Of a DNA stretch of 64,000 nucleotides, positions 35,167 to 43,753 are shown piece by piece. A model generated the notes under the pieces. The model searched no databases, was not told the DNA's origin, and was given only the letters and a program-made list of their open reading frames with translations. Both the position numbers and the translations under genes were made by a program. The stretch is from Streptomyces sp. NBC_00285 (GTDB lineage Bacteria; Actinomycetota; Actinomycetes; Streptomycetales; Streptomycetaceae): the NCBI RefSeq assembly GCF_036174265.1, contig NZ_CP108055.1, positions 5,270,001 to 5,334,000 of the forward strand. Reading direction: 5' to 3'. Each line of letters begins with the position of its first letter. The stretch's first letter is position 1.

Positions 35167-35390
35167 GACGACAACGATCGCAGAGGGGTACGACAGCGCC
35201 GCCGCCGTCGGAGCTCCGCAGGCTCTGTGGGAGGGGTAGCGACCCCCTCGGGGTACAGCTGGCCCCACCCCGGATCGGGCAGGCCGCCACATGTCGCCGA
35301 CCCCGGATCAAAGGCATCGTGGAAGCCATCGGATCCCGGATCCCCGGACCCCGAGCCCGAGTTCACCGCCCTCCTCAGGAAGGAACTCCC

Positions 35391-35579
35391 ATGAGCCTGC
35401 TCCTGTCCTCCCTCTCCCCTGTCGAGACCTCCCCCGACAGCGAGCTGACCCCGCTCCTCACCGCCTGGGACCTGGCTCACCCCGCCGCGGCCGACCCCGA
35501 CTGGCGCCACCTGCTCGACGAACTCGCCCACCCCGGCACCACCCAGGCGTTCCACAGCCTGGCCATGAGCGCCGGATGA
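35391..35579 (+). CDS. Small hypothetical protein (62 residues)
   Basis: ATG 35391 with AGGAAGGA 6 bases upstream. MSLLLSSLSPVETSPDSELT continues to an acidic helix HAGTTQAF-like end (ELAHPGTTQAFHSLAMSAG). No family recognised. Its stop faces the leftward cytidine-deaminase-like gene. Confidence 0.6.
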   Translation: MSLLLSSLSPVETSPDSELTPLLTAWDLAHPAAADPDWRHLLDELAHPGTTQAFHSLAMSAG

Positions 35580-35598
35580 GCGCACACCGGTTCGTCGT

Positions 35599-36012
35599 TC
35601 ACTCGGCGTCGAGCTGGTGGTCGGCCCAGACGTAGCTTTCGGGCAGCAGGTCCGCGATGGGGACGGCTCGGACACGGTCGCCCGCGCCGACGATGACCTT
35701 CAGATCGGGGAAGTAGTCGAGGAGAACCTGCCGGCAACGACCGCACGGCGGAACGACCCCGCGCTCACGGTCGCCCACGGCGACGATGGTCTCCAGCTCG
35801 TGGACGCCCTGGGCGGCGGCCGTACCGATGAGCACCAACTCGGCGCAGGGGCCGCCCGTGAAGTGGTAGGCATTCACCGCGGTGACGATCCTGCCGTCCC
35901 GGCCACGGCCCGCGGCCGCCATGGTGTGGTTGTCGCCCCGACAACGCGTGCGAGCGACCTGCGCCGCGGCTTCGACGAGTTCATGGTCGACAGGCTGAGT
36001 CCGAGTGATCAT
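35599..36012 (-). CDS. Cytidine/blasticidin-type deaminase
   Basis: 137 residues from ATG 36012 (GGGGGAGG 8 bases upstream). Zinc motifs: CAE at 56-58 (GGPCAELVLIG) and PCGRCRQ at 89-95. This is the single-domain cytidine-deaminase fold; the short length and layout resemble blasticidin-S deaminase more than housekeeping cytidine deaminase. It could act on free nucleosides, a modified nucleoside drug, or as an effector beside the STAND cassette (speculation). Same strand as the large STAND gene, 143 bases downstream of it. Confidence 0.85.
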   Translation of the reverse strand: MITRTQPVDHELVEAAAQVARTRCRGDNHTMAAAGRGRDGRIVTAVNAYHFTGGPCAELVLIGTAAAQGVHELETIVAVGDRERGVVPPCGRCRQVLLDYFPDLKVIVGAGDRVRAVPIADLLPESYVWADHQLDAE

Positions 36013-36155
36013 CTGTGCATCCTCCCCCTCGCCCCACATCCAGGTACCCGGCGCTGTCGGTTTTCAGGAACACCAGGTCCTGCCGGAGGACCGTACGTGC
36101 CGCACGGGTCGTGTCCCCGCTGGATCCGCAGCTCTTGCCGCAACGGTCGATGACG

Positions 36156-39100
36156 TCATTCCGACTGCTCGGGAGAGGCCGGCGGGAGCTGACGGCCAGG
36201 GACGGTTGCTGGGGTCGCTGCATCTGGTCGCCGAACCCTCTCGACAGCTTTGCGGGCACCGGCGAGGTTGGCACGGCTGATGAGAGTGTCGGGGTGGGAG
36301 TCGCCCAGCACCTCCTCGCGCTGGGCGAGGGTCGCCTCGAACAGCGCGATCGCCCGCTCCGGATCCCCTGCGTCCTCGTAGGCGATGGCGAGGTTGTTGC
36401 GGCTGGTCAACGTGCGAGGGTGGGTGACGCCGAGTACCCGCTCGCGCTGCGCGAGGTTCGCCTCGAACAGCGGGACGGCCCGCTCCAGATCCCCCACCGC
36501 CCGGTACGCGCTCGCAAGATTGTTGCGGCTGGTCAACGTGCGAGGGTCGGCGTCGCCGAATACCTGCTCGCGCTGGGCGAGGTTCGCCTCGAACAGCGGG
36601 ACGGCCCGCTCCAGATCCCCCACCGCCCGGTACGCGCTCGCAAGGCTGTTACGGCTGGCCAGGGTCGAGGGGTGAGTGACGCCGAGCACCTCCTCGCGCT
36701 GCGCGAGGGTGGCCTCGTACAGCGGGATGGCCCGCGCCGGATCCCCTGCGTCCTCGTAGGCGATGGCGAGGTTGTTGCGGCTGGTCAACGTGCGAGGGTG
36801 GGTGACGCCGAGTGCCTCCTCGCGCTGCGCGAGGACGGCCTCGTACAGCGGGATGGCCCGCGCCGGATCCCCCATCGCCTCGTAGGCGCCGGCAAGGTTG
36901 TTGCGGCTGGTCAACGTGCGGGGGTGGGTGACGCCGAGTACCTGCTCGCGCCGGGCGAGGTTCGCCTCGAACAGCGGGACGGCCCGCTCCAGATCCCCCA
37001 CCGCCCGGTACGCGCTCGCAAGGCTGTTACGGCTGGCCAGGGTCGAGGGGTGGGAGTCGCCCAGCACCTCCTCGGACTGAACGAGGGTCGCCTTGAGCAG
37101 CGCGATGGCCCGCGCCAGATCCCCCATCGCCTCGTAGGCGCCGGCAAGGTTGCTGCGGGTTATGAGGGTGTCGGGGTGGGTGTTGCCCAGCACCTTCTCG
37201 GACTGGGCGAGGGCGGACTCGTACAGCCGAGCGGCCCGCTCCGGATCTCCCATCGCCTTGTAGGCGACGGCGAGGTTGTTGCGGCTGGTCAGGGTCGAGG
37301 GGTGGGTGTCGCCGAGTACTCGCTCGCGCTGGGCGAGGGTGGACTCGTACAGCGGGACAGCTCGCTCCAGATCCCCCGCCTCCCGGTAGGCACCCGCGAG
37401 GCTGTTGCGGGTGATGAGGGTGGAGGGGTGGGTGTCGCCCAGCACCTCCTCGGACTGGGCGAGGGTCGACTCGAACAGCGCGATCGCCCGCTCCAGATCC
37501 CCCACCGCCCGGTACGCACCCGCAAGGTTGATACGGGTGGCCAACGTACGAGGATTGGTGTCACCGAGTATCTGCTCGCGCTGGGCGAGGGTGGACTCGT
37601 ACAGCCGGACGGCCCGCTCCGGATCTCCCATCGCCTTGTAGGCGACGGCGAGGTTGTTGCGGCTGGTCAGGGTCGAGGGGTGGGTGACGCCGAGTACCTC
37701 CTCGCGCTGCGCGAGGGTCGACTCGAACAGCCGGACGGCCCGCTCCAGATCCCCCGCCGACATGTATGCGAGGGCCAGATTGTTACGGGTGTTCAGGGTG
37801 AAGCGATGGGTATCACCCAACTCCTGCTCGCGCTGGGCGAGGGTCGACTCGAACAGCGGGATGGCCCGCTCCAGATCCCCCGCCTCCTCGTAGGCGCTGG
37901 CCAGGTGGTTGCGGCTGACCAGCGTGTCGGGGTGGGAGTCGCCCAGCACTCGCTCCTGCTGGGCGAGGGTCGACTCGAGGAGCGGGACTGCCCGCTCCAG
38001 ATTCCCCGCCTCCAAGTAGGCGCCGGCCAGGCTGGTGCGGCTGACCAGAGTGTCTGGGTGGGTGACGCCGAGTACCTCCTCGCGCTGCGCGAGGGTGGAC
38101 TCGAACAGCGGGATGGCCCGCTCCAGATCTCCCGCGTCCTTATAGGCGCCGGCCAGGTGGTTGCGGCTGGCCAGGGTAGAAGGGTGGGTATCACCCAGCG
38201 CCTGCCCGGAGTGCGCGAGGACAGCTGTGCGCAGGGGGATGGAGTGAGCATCGCGACCCTGCCGGAACAGGTACTGGGCGGCAGCACGGCAGATGCGTGC
38301 GGTCTCGGCCGACGCGGGGCGGCTCGGTGGTGCGGATTCGGCCAGGGCGAAGATGTGGGGGAGCAGGCGTTCCCACCGCGTGTTCGCCTCCGTGCCAGTG
38401 TCGTTCCCGTCGGGGATGGCCTGCTTCAGAGCCTGTTCGGCCTCGTGTCGGCCCAGGGCGTCGGCGCTGGTGTCAGCGGTGGCGCGGGCGCGCACCACCA
38501 TCTGCACCAGTCGGTGCACGGTGATGCCCTGGCGGTCGGCGGTGAAGGCGATCATGTTGTAGGCGTGAAGCACGCCCAGCGCGTCGCCCAACGCGATCGG
38601 GTCGGTGGCCTGCGCGGCGAGGAGAGTCCGGGGGATGTCATCGGGGGCCAGCCACACGATCGTGTGCAGGAGTCCGAGGGCCAGCGGATCACGACCTTCG
38701 ACCGCGGTCAGAGTGTGGAGCCAGATGCGGGCGATCGTGCGTTCCGGATCAGTGCCGTCCGCTGCCCTGTCGAGGCCCCGTCCCAGCAAGCGCTGGTACA
38801 CACCCAGAGCGGTACCCGTCTGATGGAGGTAGGCCCCCACCTGCTCCAGCGCCAAGGGCAGATACCCGAGCTCGGCGGCCAGATCAGCGGCCTGGCGCCG
38901 CTGTTCGGGGGTGGGTCGCCCCTGTCCCAGGGCGAGTGTGCACAACAGGTCCACGGACGCGTCCGGGTCCATCAGGCCCAAGGCCATGGTCGGGGCGATG
39001 GTGTGCCAGCCGGTCGCCTTCCGGCTGGTGGCCAGATGATGGCCGTCCGCCAGGGTGCCGAGGTAGTGGCGCAGGTCCGTCGGGTCCTCGACGTTGTCGA

Positions 39101-39632
39101 AGACCAGCAGCCAGCCCGGATGCCACTGCAGCCATACGATCGCCCATGCCGCACGCTCCTCCATGCCCACTGTCGCTGCCCATTGCGGGCACAGCCTCAC
39201 TGCCAGCGTGGCCAGCCCCGTGACGATCTGTTCGGTGGAGTGGGCAGTGATCCACCACACCAGCGTGTACTCCCGCCGGTACGCATGGGCGTAGTGCAGC
39301 GCGAGCGAACTCTTCCCGATCCCGCCCAGGCCGTGAATCGCCTGCGTCCGGGACGAGGCCTGAGTCACCGAGGCCTCACCCTCCGCGACCAACAGCCCCC
39401 GCAGCCGCCTCAGTTCCTGGTCCCGGCCCACGAACACCCCGGACGCCGACCCCGGCAAATTCGCCGCCCCCGGCGGCGCGCTCACCTCCCGCGCCCACCG
39501 CACCGCCTCCGGCGGCAGCATCACCACCCGGGCGTCGTCGCCGGTGACAGCTACCGCGATGCTGCCGGCGGCGATCGATCGGGGGCCCGAAGCCAGTGGC
39601 CCACTCGGCGTGGACAGCTGCTCACTGCTCAC
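36156..39632 (-). CDS. STAND/NB-ARC-type NTPase with about 16 TPR units
   Basis: 1158 residues from GTG 39632, whose GTGA overlaps the upstream small gene's stop. Residues 65-75 GVFVGRDQEL; P-loop GLGGIGKSS at 101-109; Walker B WLLVFDN near 173-180; a sensor/winged-helix-like region ending about 420; then about 15 full plus one partial 42-residue TPR units of the type GDTHPSTLASRNHLAGAYKD..AIPLFESTLAQREEVL from about residue 480 to the end. N-terminal residues 13-40 include ASGPRSIAAGSIAVAVTGDDA, echoing the partner protein. STAND/TPR proteins sense a trigger with the repeats and switch on an effector; several act in phage defence or signalling. No toxic domain is fused here. Confidence 0.9.
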   Translation of the reverse strand: MSSEQLSTPSGPLASGPRSIAAGSIAVAVTGDDARVVMLPPEAVRWAREVSAPPGAANLPGSASGVFVGRDQELRRLRGLLVAEGEASVTQASSRTQAIHGLGGIGKSSLALHYAHAYRREYTLVWWITAHSTEQIVTGLATLAVRLCPQWAATVGMEERAAWAIVWLQWHPGWLLVFDNVEDPTDLRHYLGTLADGHHLATSRKATGWHTIAPTMALGLMDPDASVDLLCTLALGQGRPTPEQRRQAADLAAELGYLPLALEQVGAYLHQTGTALGVYQRLLGRGLDRAADGTDPERTIARIWLHTLTAVEGRDPLALGLLHTIVWLAPDDIPRTLLAAQATDPIALGDALGVLHAYNMIAFTADRQGITVHRLVQMVVRARATADTSADALGRHEAEQALKQAIPDGNDTGTEANTRWERLLPHIFALAESAPPSRPASAETARICRAAAQYLFRQGRDAHSIPLRTAVLAHSGQALGDTHPSTLASRNHLAGAYKDAGDLERAIPLFESTLAQREEVLGVTHPDTLVSRTSLAGAYLEAGNLERAVPLLESTLAQQERVLGDSHPDTLVSRNHLASAYEEAGDLERAIPLFESTLAQREQELGDTHRFTLNTRNNLALAYMSAGDLERAVRLFESTLAQREEVLGVTHPSTLTSRNNLAVAYKAMGDPERAVRLYESTLAQREQILGDTNPRTLATRINLAGAYRAVGDLERAIALFESTLAQSEEVLGDTHPSTLITRNSLAGAYREAGDLERAVPLYESTLAQRERVLGDTHPSTLTSRNNLAVAYKAMGDPERAARLYESALAQSEKVLGNTHPDTLITRSNLAGAYEAMGDLARAIALLKATLVQSEEVLGDSHPSTLASRNSLASAYRAVGDLERAVPLFEANLARREQVLGVTHPRTLTSRNNLAGAYEAMGDPARAIPLYEAVLAQREEALGVTHPRTLTSRNNLAIAYEDAGDPARAIPLYEATLAQREEVLGVTHPSTLASRNSLASAYRAVGDLERAVPLFEANLAQREQVFGDADPRTLTSRNNLASAYRAVGDLERAVPLFEANLAQRERVLGVTHPRTLTSRNNLAIAYEDAGDPERAIALFEATLAQREEVLGDSHPDTLISRANLAGARKAVERVRRPDAATPATVPGRQLPPASPEQSE
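36270..38215. repeat. 126-bp TPR-coding repeat array
   Basis: The 3' part of the STAND gene is a series of about 15-16 diverged 126-bp units, each one TPR. Neighbouring units are very alike (for example units 13 and 14), implying expansion or gene conversion within the gene. It is a coding repeat, not CRISPR: there are no unique spacers. Confidence 0.9.
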
Positions 39633-40048
39633 GGCCTGAGCGTGGCGTTGTCACCGGTGATCGCAGTACCGATCGTCTGGGCGGCGATGGACCGCTCACC
39701 GGACGCGGTCACCGTCACCGGCCCACCAGCAGGGGGCAGCAACCCGACCAGTTCCCGCAGCAACTCGGCGTCCTCGCGTACCGCCCGCCTGACCTGCTGC
39801 CGCAGTGCCGCGGCTGCGTCCCCGTCGTCGGTCACCTCGGCCGCGTCCTGAACGGCCGCCTCCAGTTCGGCACGCCCCTGCTCGTCCCGACGACGCCACA
39901 CCGACTGCAGCATTCGCCGCCCGACGTTCGCCGTCGCGTCGACCGCAGCGTTCTCGGTCCGGGTCAGCACTCCCGCGCCATAGGCCCCCAGGGCCGCCGT
40001 CAGATACGGGCCCGCCTGACCCACAAACTGAACGATCTCCGCGCTCAT
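39629..40048 (-). CDS. Small partner protein of the STAND gene (unknown family)
   Basis: 139 residues from ATG 40048 (AAGGAG 6 bases upstream). MSAEIVQFVGQAGPYLTAALG ... GAGVLTRTENAAVDATANVG gives one N-terminal hydrophobic helix that could be a membrane anchor; a charged helical region follows. The end VTVTASGERSIAAQTIGTAITGDNATLRP matches the STAND N-terminus. Stop and STAND start overlap by 4 bases, so the two are made together. No catalytic motif is seen. Confidence 0.75.
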   Translation of the reverse strand: MSAEIVQFVGQAGPYLTAALGAYGAGVLTRTENAAVDATANVGRRMLQSVWRRRDEQGRAELEAAVQDAAEVTDDGDAAAALRQQVRRAVREDAELLRELVGLLPPAGGPVTVTASGERSIAAQTIGTAITGDNATLRP

Positions 40049-40295
40049 CCCCAACTCCTTGGCTTGCGGCTCTGCTTGCCCCACAACCTCAGGGTAAGGA
40101 CACGCCCCTGCCGGCAGACCGGGAACGCCGGAAGCAGCAGGCGCGGTCCCGGCTGCCCAAGCACCGAAGGGACCGTGGTCCGGGAAGCTGCGAGCACCTG
40201 GATCCGGCCCGGGCGCCGACCTGGGCGATTGCGCGGTGGCACGCCTCATCGCCCTGCCGCTTTCACCGTGCTTGCCGCTGTTGCCTGCTCCATCT

Positions 40296-40346
40296 GGTGC
40301 GCGGCTCCATGCGGTGCGCGGCTCTATCCAGTGCGCGGCTCTACTT
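40296..40346. repeat. 17-bp tandem repeat, three copies
   Basis: GGTGCGCGGCTCCATGC, GGTGCGCGGCTCTATCC and AGTGCGCGGCTCTACTT follow one another at 40296, 40313 and 40330, in the gene-free gap between the TPR protein and the STAND partner gene, running into the TPR gene's stop. No role seen. Confidence 0.75.
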
Positions 40347-41175
40347 ACGGTCGAGTGCCGTCGATGTGCTTGAGCAGCGTTCGGGCTTCGACGGTGCGGC
40401 TGTGGTCCGGGCCGAAGGAGGCCAGGCAGGCATCATGAGCGGCTGCAGCCTGGCGACGGGCATCGGGAGCGCGCCGCAACCCCAACAGGGCAGTAGCAAC
40501 GGACAGTTCGACGGCGCCCGTATCTGGATGGCGCTGGTGATCGGGCAGAGCGCGGTACAGCTTGTCGGCCCCCTGCGCCTCGATGAGGGCCTCTTCGTGG
40601 CGAGCTTGGCCGTTGAGGCTGCGAGCCAGGCCGAGTCGCAGGACGAGGGACGCCCGGTCACGTACGCGATGGGCGTCCAGGGCCTCGCGGGCGAGTGCTT
40701 CAGCCTCCTGGTGGCGCCCCTGCGCATTGAGGGCGAATACCAGCCCATTGCGGGCGGACGCTGCCAGGAGTGACATTTCCGGGCCGGTACCGCGGCCCGC
40801 GGCCTCGGCGACGGCCGCACATTCTGCCTCGCACTCGGCGTGCTGACCGAGCGAGGTCATCTGCTGGCCGCGGTCCGAGCGCAGCTTCAGGGTCAACCAG
40901 TGATCGGCTCCAAATATCCTGCTGAAGGCAGGCAGCGCTTCGTCGTAGGTGGCGAGTGCCTCGGCGTGGCGGCCTTGGGCGCCCGTCGCGATTGCGGCGA
41001 TGTTCAGCGCCGCAGCTGCGTACCTGTCGTCGCGCGGCCGCGATCGGGCGACGGCACGGGCTTCGGCCTCCGCCTCGGCGTAACGCCCGGCTTCGTAAAG
41101 GGCTTTGGCCTCCGCCACAGGCGTCCCCGTCATTCGTTGGGCGCCGCTTCGGCCACGCCGCCGTAAAAATCTCAT
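40345..41175 (-). CDS. Stand-alone TPR protein
   Basis: 276 residues from ATG 41175 (ATG 41187 also possible). After MRFLRRRGRSGAQRM come diverged TPR units: AKALYEAGRYAEAEAEARAVA, AALNIAAIATGAQGRHAEALATYDEALPAFSRIFGADH, the latter close in style to the 42-residue repeats of the STAND protein. No NTPase or signal. Same strand as the STAND pair and 297 bases upstream of it; possibly part of the same cassette. Confidence 0.82.
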   Translation of the reverse strand: MRFLRRRGRSGAQRMTGTPVAEAKALYEAGRYAEAEAEARAVARSRPRDDRYAAAALNIAAIATGAQGRHAEALATYDEALPAFSRIFGADHWLTLKLRSDRGQQMTSLGQHAECEAECAAVAEAAGRGTGPEMSLLAASARNGLVFALNAQGRHQEAEALAREALDAHRVRDRASLVLRLGLARSLNGQARHEEALIEAQGADKLYRALPDHQRHPDTGAVELSVATALLGLRRAPDARRQAAAAHDACLASFGPDHSRTVEARTLLKHIDGTRP

Positions 41176-41247
41176 GACCGGGAGCATACGGATGCTGCGC
41201 AGGCTGCTCGGCGAAGAGGCAAGGAGACAGTCGGCAGCCCTGGCGTC

Positions 41248-41640
41248 CTAAAGGTTCATCTCATTTGGTGAGTGGCTCGCCTTGCGTTCGTAGCGGCGAT
41301 GGAGGCGCCGGAATCCGGCGAGCCAGGCCATGGTGCGTTCGATGGTCCAGCGGTGGGGGCCCAGTCGTGTGGAGGACTCGCTGCCCCTGCGGGCGATGCG
41401 ATGCCGGATGCCGCGGCTGCGTAACCATCGGCGCAGGTGGTCATAGTCGTAGCCCTTGTCGCCGTGGAGGTTGGCGGGACGCCGCCGACGCGGTCCGCGG
41501 CGGGAGCGGATGGGAGGGATGCCTCGTACAAGCGGTTCGAGGGCCTGGCTGTCGTGCAGGTTGGCACCCGAGATGCCGACAGACAGACAGGGGTAGTCCG
41601 GTGCGCTCGGTGATCAAGTGGATCTTTGAGCCGTACGTGC
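41248..41640 (-). pseudogene. IS5-type transposase remnant, C-terminal part
   Basis: On the minus strand two frames give GSKIHLITERTGLPLSV and then GANLHDSQALEPLVRGIPPI ... NLHGDKGYDYDHLRRWLRSRGI ... LGPHRWTIERTMAWLAGFRRLHRRYERKASH, the last DDE-transposase part of the IS5 family, ending at a TAG at 41250-41248. The frame break is explained by a tripled TGTC at 41578-41590. The N-terminal half is missing. The transposase piece stops next to a kinase-gene fragment. Confidence 0.8.
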
Positions 41641-41643
41641 CCC

Positions 41644-41743
41644 GAGAAGCCGAGCCGACGCAGGAGGCCGACATCTACGCCCTCGGGGCGTCCCTCCTGA
41701 TCTCAGCCACCGGGTGGCGAGCGGTCGAGTACCCGGACGACGC
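41644..41743 (+). pseudogene. Fragment of the kinase-like gene at 48768
   Basis: 100 bases identical but for one position to 49354-49453, coding residues about 196-229 (ADIYALGASLLISATGWRAVEYPDDA) of the kinase-like protein. Flanked by the transposase remnant on the left and by 56 unrelated bases before the tRNA-Arg repeat on the right. Confidence 0.9.
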
Positions 41744-41799
41744 AAGCGTCGGCGTCCTGGCAACCGGATGAAGTTTCGAGCCCTCGTGGGATCACCCTG

Positions 41800-41920
41800 G
41801 GCCGTTGCCGTCAAACACTGCCGTCACGGCATAAAGCAAAGGCCCTGTGGATCACTCCACAGGGCCTTTGACGTGCTGTGCACTCGGCAGGATTCGAACC
41901 TGCAACCTTCTGATCCGTAG
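41800..41920. repeat. attL-like 121-bp direct repeat carrying the 3' half of tRNA-Arg(ACG)
   Basis: Perfectly identical to 49689-49809. It includes the tRNA terminator and the tRNA-Arg T-arm, variable region and anticodon arm to GATCCGTAG, then diverges from the intact tRNA. This is the layout left by site-specific integration into a tRNA 3' end. Confidence 0.93.
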
Positions 41921-42025
41921 GATCGGGCAGGTTGTTTGGCGGGGGCTCGCCCTCCTCCCGCCTGATTGCTGGTGGTCGCGATCAACAGCCTCTGTGTGCC
42001 GTCGTTGCCGTCAGGGTTGCCGTCA
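41806..42025. repeat. Cluster of TGCCGTCA motifs at the left island end
   Basis: TGCCGTC(A/G) occurs at 41806, 41819, 41997, 42006 and 42018, all on the plus strand. The first two are in the 121-bp repeat and recur at the right end. Could be recombinase arm-type sites; uncertain. Confidence 0.4.
41838..41869. terminator. tRNA-Arg terminator copy in attL
   Basis: 14-bp perfect stem AAAGGCCCTGTGGA / TCCACAGGGCCTTT with a TCAC loop; identical to 49727-49758. Confidence 0.85.
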
Positions 42026-42500
42026 GTTCTGGACAGGGACAGGGCCAGCGCCAACTCCCAGCGTGCACAGGACTCCAGTCCTCACTCCGGCTGAGAGTTA
42101 CAACCTTCTGTACTGGTTTCAAGCCCCGGCTACGCTCCGCTCCGCCGGGCGCGCTTCCCGGCTCTGGCCGCGCCCCCGCTCCTGCCTTCGGCCCGCTCGG
42201 CGCTGCCGCCGCCGACGCACGCCCACATGTGGATAGGGCCGGAGGCCATGAGTTGAGCACCGTATGAGCGGTCACGGTCAGAACGAGCCTCCGGCGGGGG
42301 ATCGGCCGACACCGGGGCGGAGGGGGCGCCGTTCGAGGCTGCGGGTCCGTGGTGGCGCGCGCGGGGAGCTTCCGTCCCGACCGCCATCGACCCAGGCAGA
42401 GCCGAGCAGACGTGGCTCAGGGGCGTCAAGGTCGTTCGTACAGTGGTGGGTTAAGGCGGTCGTTTAGGGAAGGTCACTCAACCCGGAAACAGCTATGCCG
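41921..42500. other. Gene-free island end, about 580 bases
   Basis: No supported gene between the tRNA-Arg repeat and the ImmA-like gene. Open frames here are not protein-like, and no integrase or excisionase fragment could be read. Holds the TGCCGTCA motifs. Confidence 0.55.
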
Positions 42501-43016
42501 TCAGGACACAAGGATGCCGAGATTGATCAGGCGATATCCCATGGCCTCCACACTTACATCGAATTCACGCGCCATCTCGGAAATCAGATTCTCTCTACTC
42601 ATGGGGCCGCCTCTAAGATGAGTAGATACCCTCTGCCTAATGAAACTCTCGGGCATCAAGATCGCGGCAGCGAATGCATTTGCTTCAATTTCCTCAATAT
42701 CCGTCGCCATGCTCGATTTTTCATCTCGCCAGTTAACACGCATGGTGTGATCGACGATCAGCTTACCCTCGTGCATCACCAAGTGCCCCAGCTCATGGGC
42801 GATAGTAAAGCGCTGCCGACGCTGGCTAGTTGAGGCATTCACCCCAATAATCCATGTTTCCCCATCACGCAGCGCGAACCCCGACTGAGTCCCATCAAAA
42901 GCTTTGCGCGCAATCAAGGCGCCTTCGGAGCGCGCAATGTCCTCAATAGGGATGGGCAGCTTCGGCACTCCGTGCTTCTCAAGGAGTTCATTTGCTTTTT
43001 GGGTCGGCTGAGCCAT
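42501..43016 (-). CDS. ImmA/IrrE family metallopeptidase
   Basis: 171 residues from ATG 43016 (AAGGAG 6 bases upstream). Zinc-protease motif HELGH at 74-78 (FTIAHELGHLVMHEG) with the downstream EANAFAAAILMP. In ICEBs1-type elements ImmA cleaves the XRE repressor ImmR to derepress the element. Here it directly follows an XRE gene with 2 bases between, so the same pairing is likely. Lower G+C than the core genes, fitting foreign origin. Confidence 0.88.
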   Translation of the reverse strand: MAQPTQKANELLEKHGVPKLPIPIEDIARSEGALIARKAFDGTQSGFALRDGETWIIGVNASTSQRRQRFTIAHELGHLVMHEGKLIVDHTMRVNWRDEKSSMATDIEEIEANAFAAAILMPESFIRQRVSTHLRGGPMSRENLISEMAREFDVSVEAMGYRLINLGILVS

Positions 43017-43018
43017 GG

Positions 43019-43381
43019 TCACTCCTTCGCATCCGGGGTATCGATCAGCTGAGCCAGAGCACTCTCAACGAAATCGCGTGAACTGTCCTCAACTACAGCG
43101 AGTTGCTCATCCAGGTCACTCAGTTCGGGAACCTTTGCGGCCATCAATCCGTCAGGCAGGAGTTTCCCAGGGTCTACATCGAGAATATCCGCCACCATTG
43201 CAAACACGTGAAGGGGGATGCGCTGTCGCCCGGCCTCAAGGTTCGCAACCGACGAGCGCGTCAGACCCAATCGCGCAGCGAGGGTCGCCTGTGTCATGCG
43301 AGCTGCGGCTCGCGCAGCCCGCACACGCTCTCCAACCGCCATATAGAAGCGGTCGATCTTGGGGTCGTCGGACTGAGGCAT
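43019..43381 (-). CDS. XRE family regulator (ImmR-like)
   Basis: 120 residues from ATG 43381. HTH region MAVGERVRAARAAARMTQATLAARLGLTRSSVANLEAGRQRIPLHVFAMVADIL, then an acidic C-terminal tail. Probably a repressor inactivated by the adjacent ImmA protease. The alternative, an antitoxin of an XRE/COG2856 toxin-antitoxin pair, is possible. Confidence 0.88.
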   Translation of the reverse strand: MPQSDDPKIDRFYMAVGERVRAARAAARMTQATLAARLGLTRSSVANLEAGRQRIPLHVFAMVADILDVDPGKLLPDGLMAAKVPELSDLDEQLAVVEDSSRDFVESALAQLIDTPDAKE

Positions 43382-43578
43382 GGGTCTCCCTGGGTTGAGC
43401 GCCACCCTACCAGCGCAAGGTTTACGATGCAAACGTTACCGCAGGGTAAGGGCTGGATCGATTGACATCCACTGTCGGACCAGCTTAGGGTTTGCAGTGG
43501 TGTCACTGAGGCGAGCGTGACACTGGTTCTCCGTGGTGTCGTCGCGGCGGGCCCGAACCCAACTGAATGGAGCAACGC

Positions 43579-43746
43579 ATGGCCAAGAACACCGGTGCCG
43601 GCTACCGCCAAGGCGCCGTCAGAGGCCGCAGCCAGACCCGCAATTCCCGTACTGGCTCCTGGACCCTCCGGGACGCCCTCACCGGCAAGTTCCTGAACGG
43701 GAAGAGCGACAGCAAGCCCTTCAAGGGCGTACGCAAGGAGAAGTGA
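43579..43746 (+). CDS. Small basic protein common in Streptomyces mobile elements
   Basis: 55 residues from ATG 43579 (GGAG 6 bases upstream). MAKNTGAGYRQGAVRGRSQT ... FKGVRKEK is a small Lys/Arg-rich protein whose pattern I have seen widely in actinomycete accessory DNA. Next to the DUF2188 gene (7 bases). Function unknown. Confidence 0.8.
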   Translation: MAKNTGAGYRQGAVRGRSQTRNSRTGSWTLRDALTGKFLNGKSDSKPFKGVRKEK

Positions 43747-43753
43747 CACAGCA

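Noticed and set aside
36270..38215. CRISPR-like repeats
   Set aside because: The 126-bp period encodes TPR units with no unique spacers.
42501..43381. Toxin-antitoxin system
   Set aside because: HELGH metallopeptidase plus XRE is better explained as ImmA/ImmR; the TA reading is kept only as an alternative.
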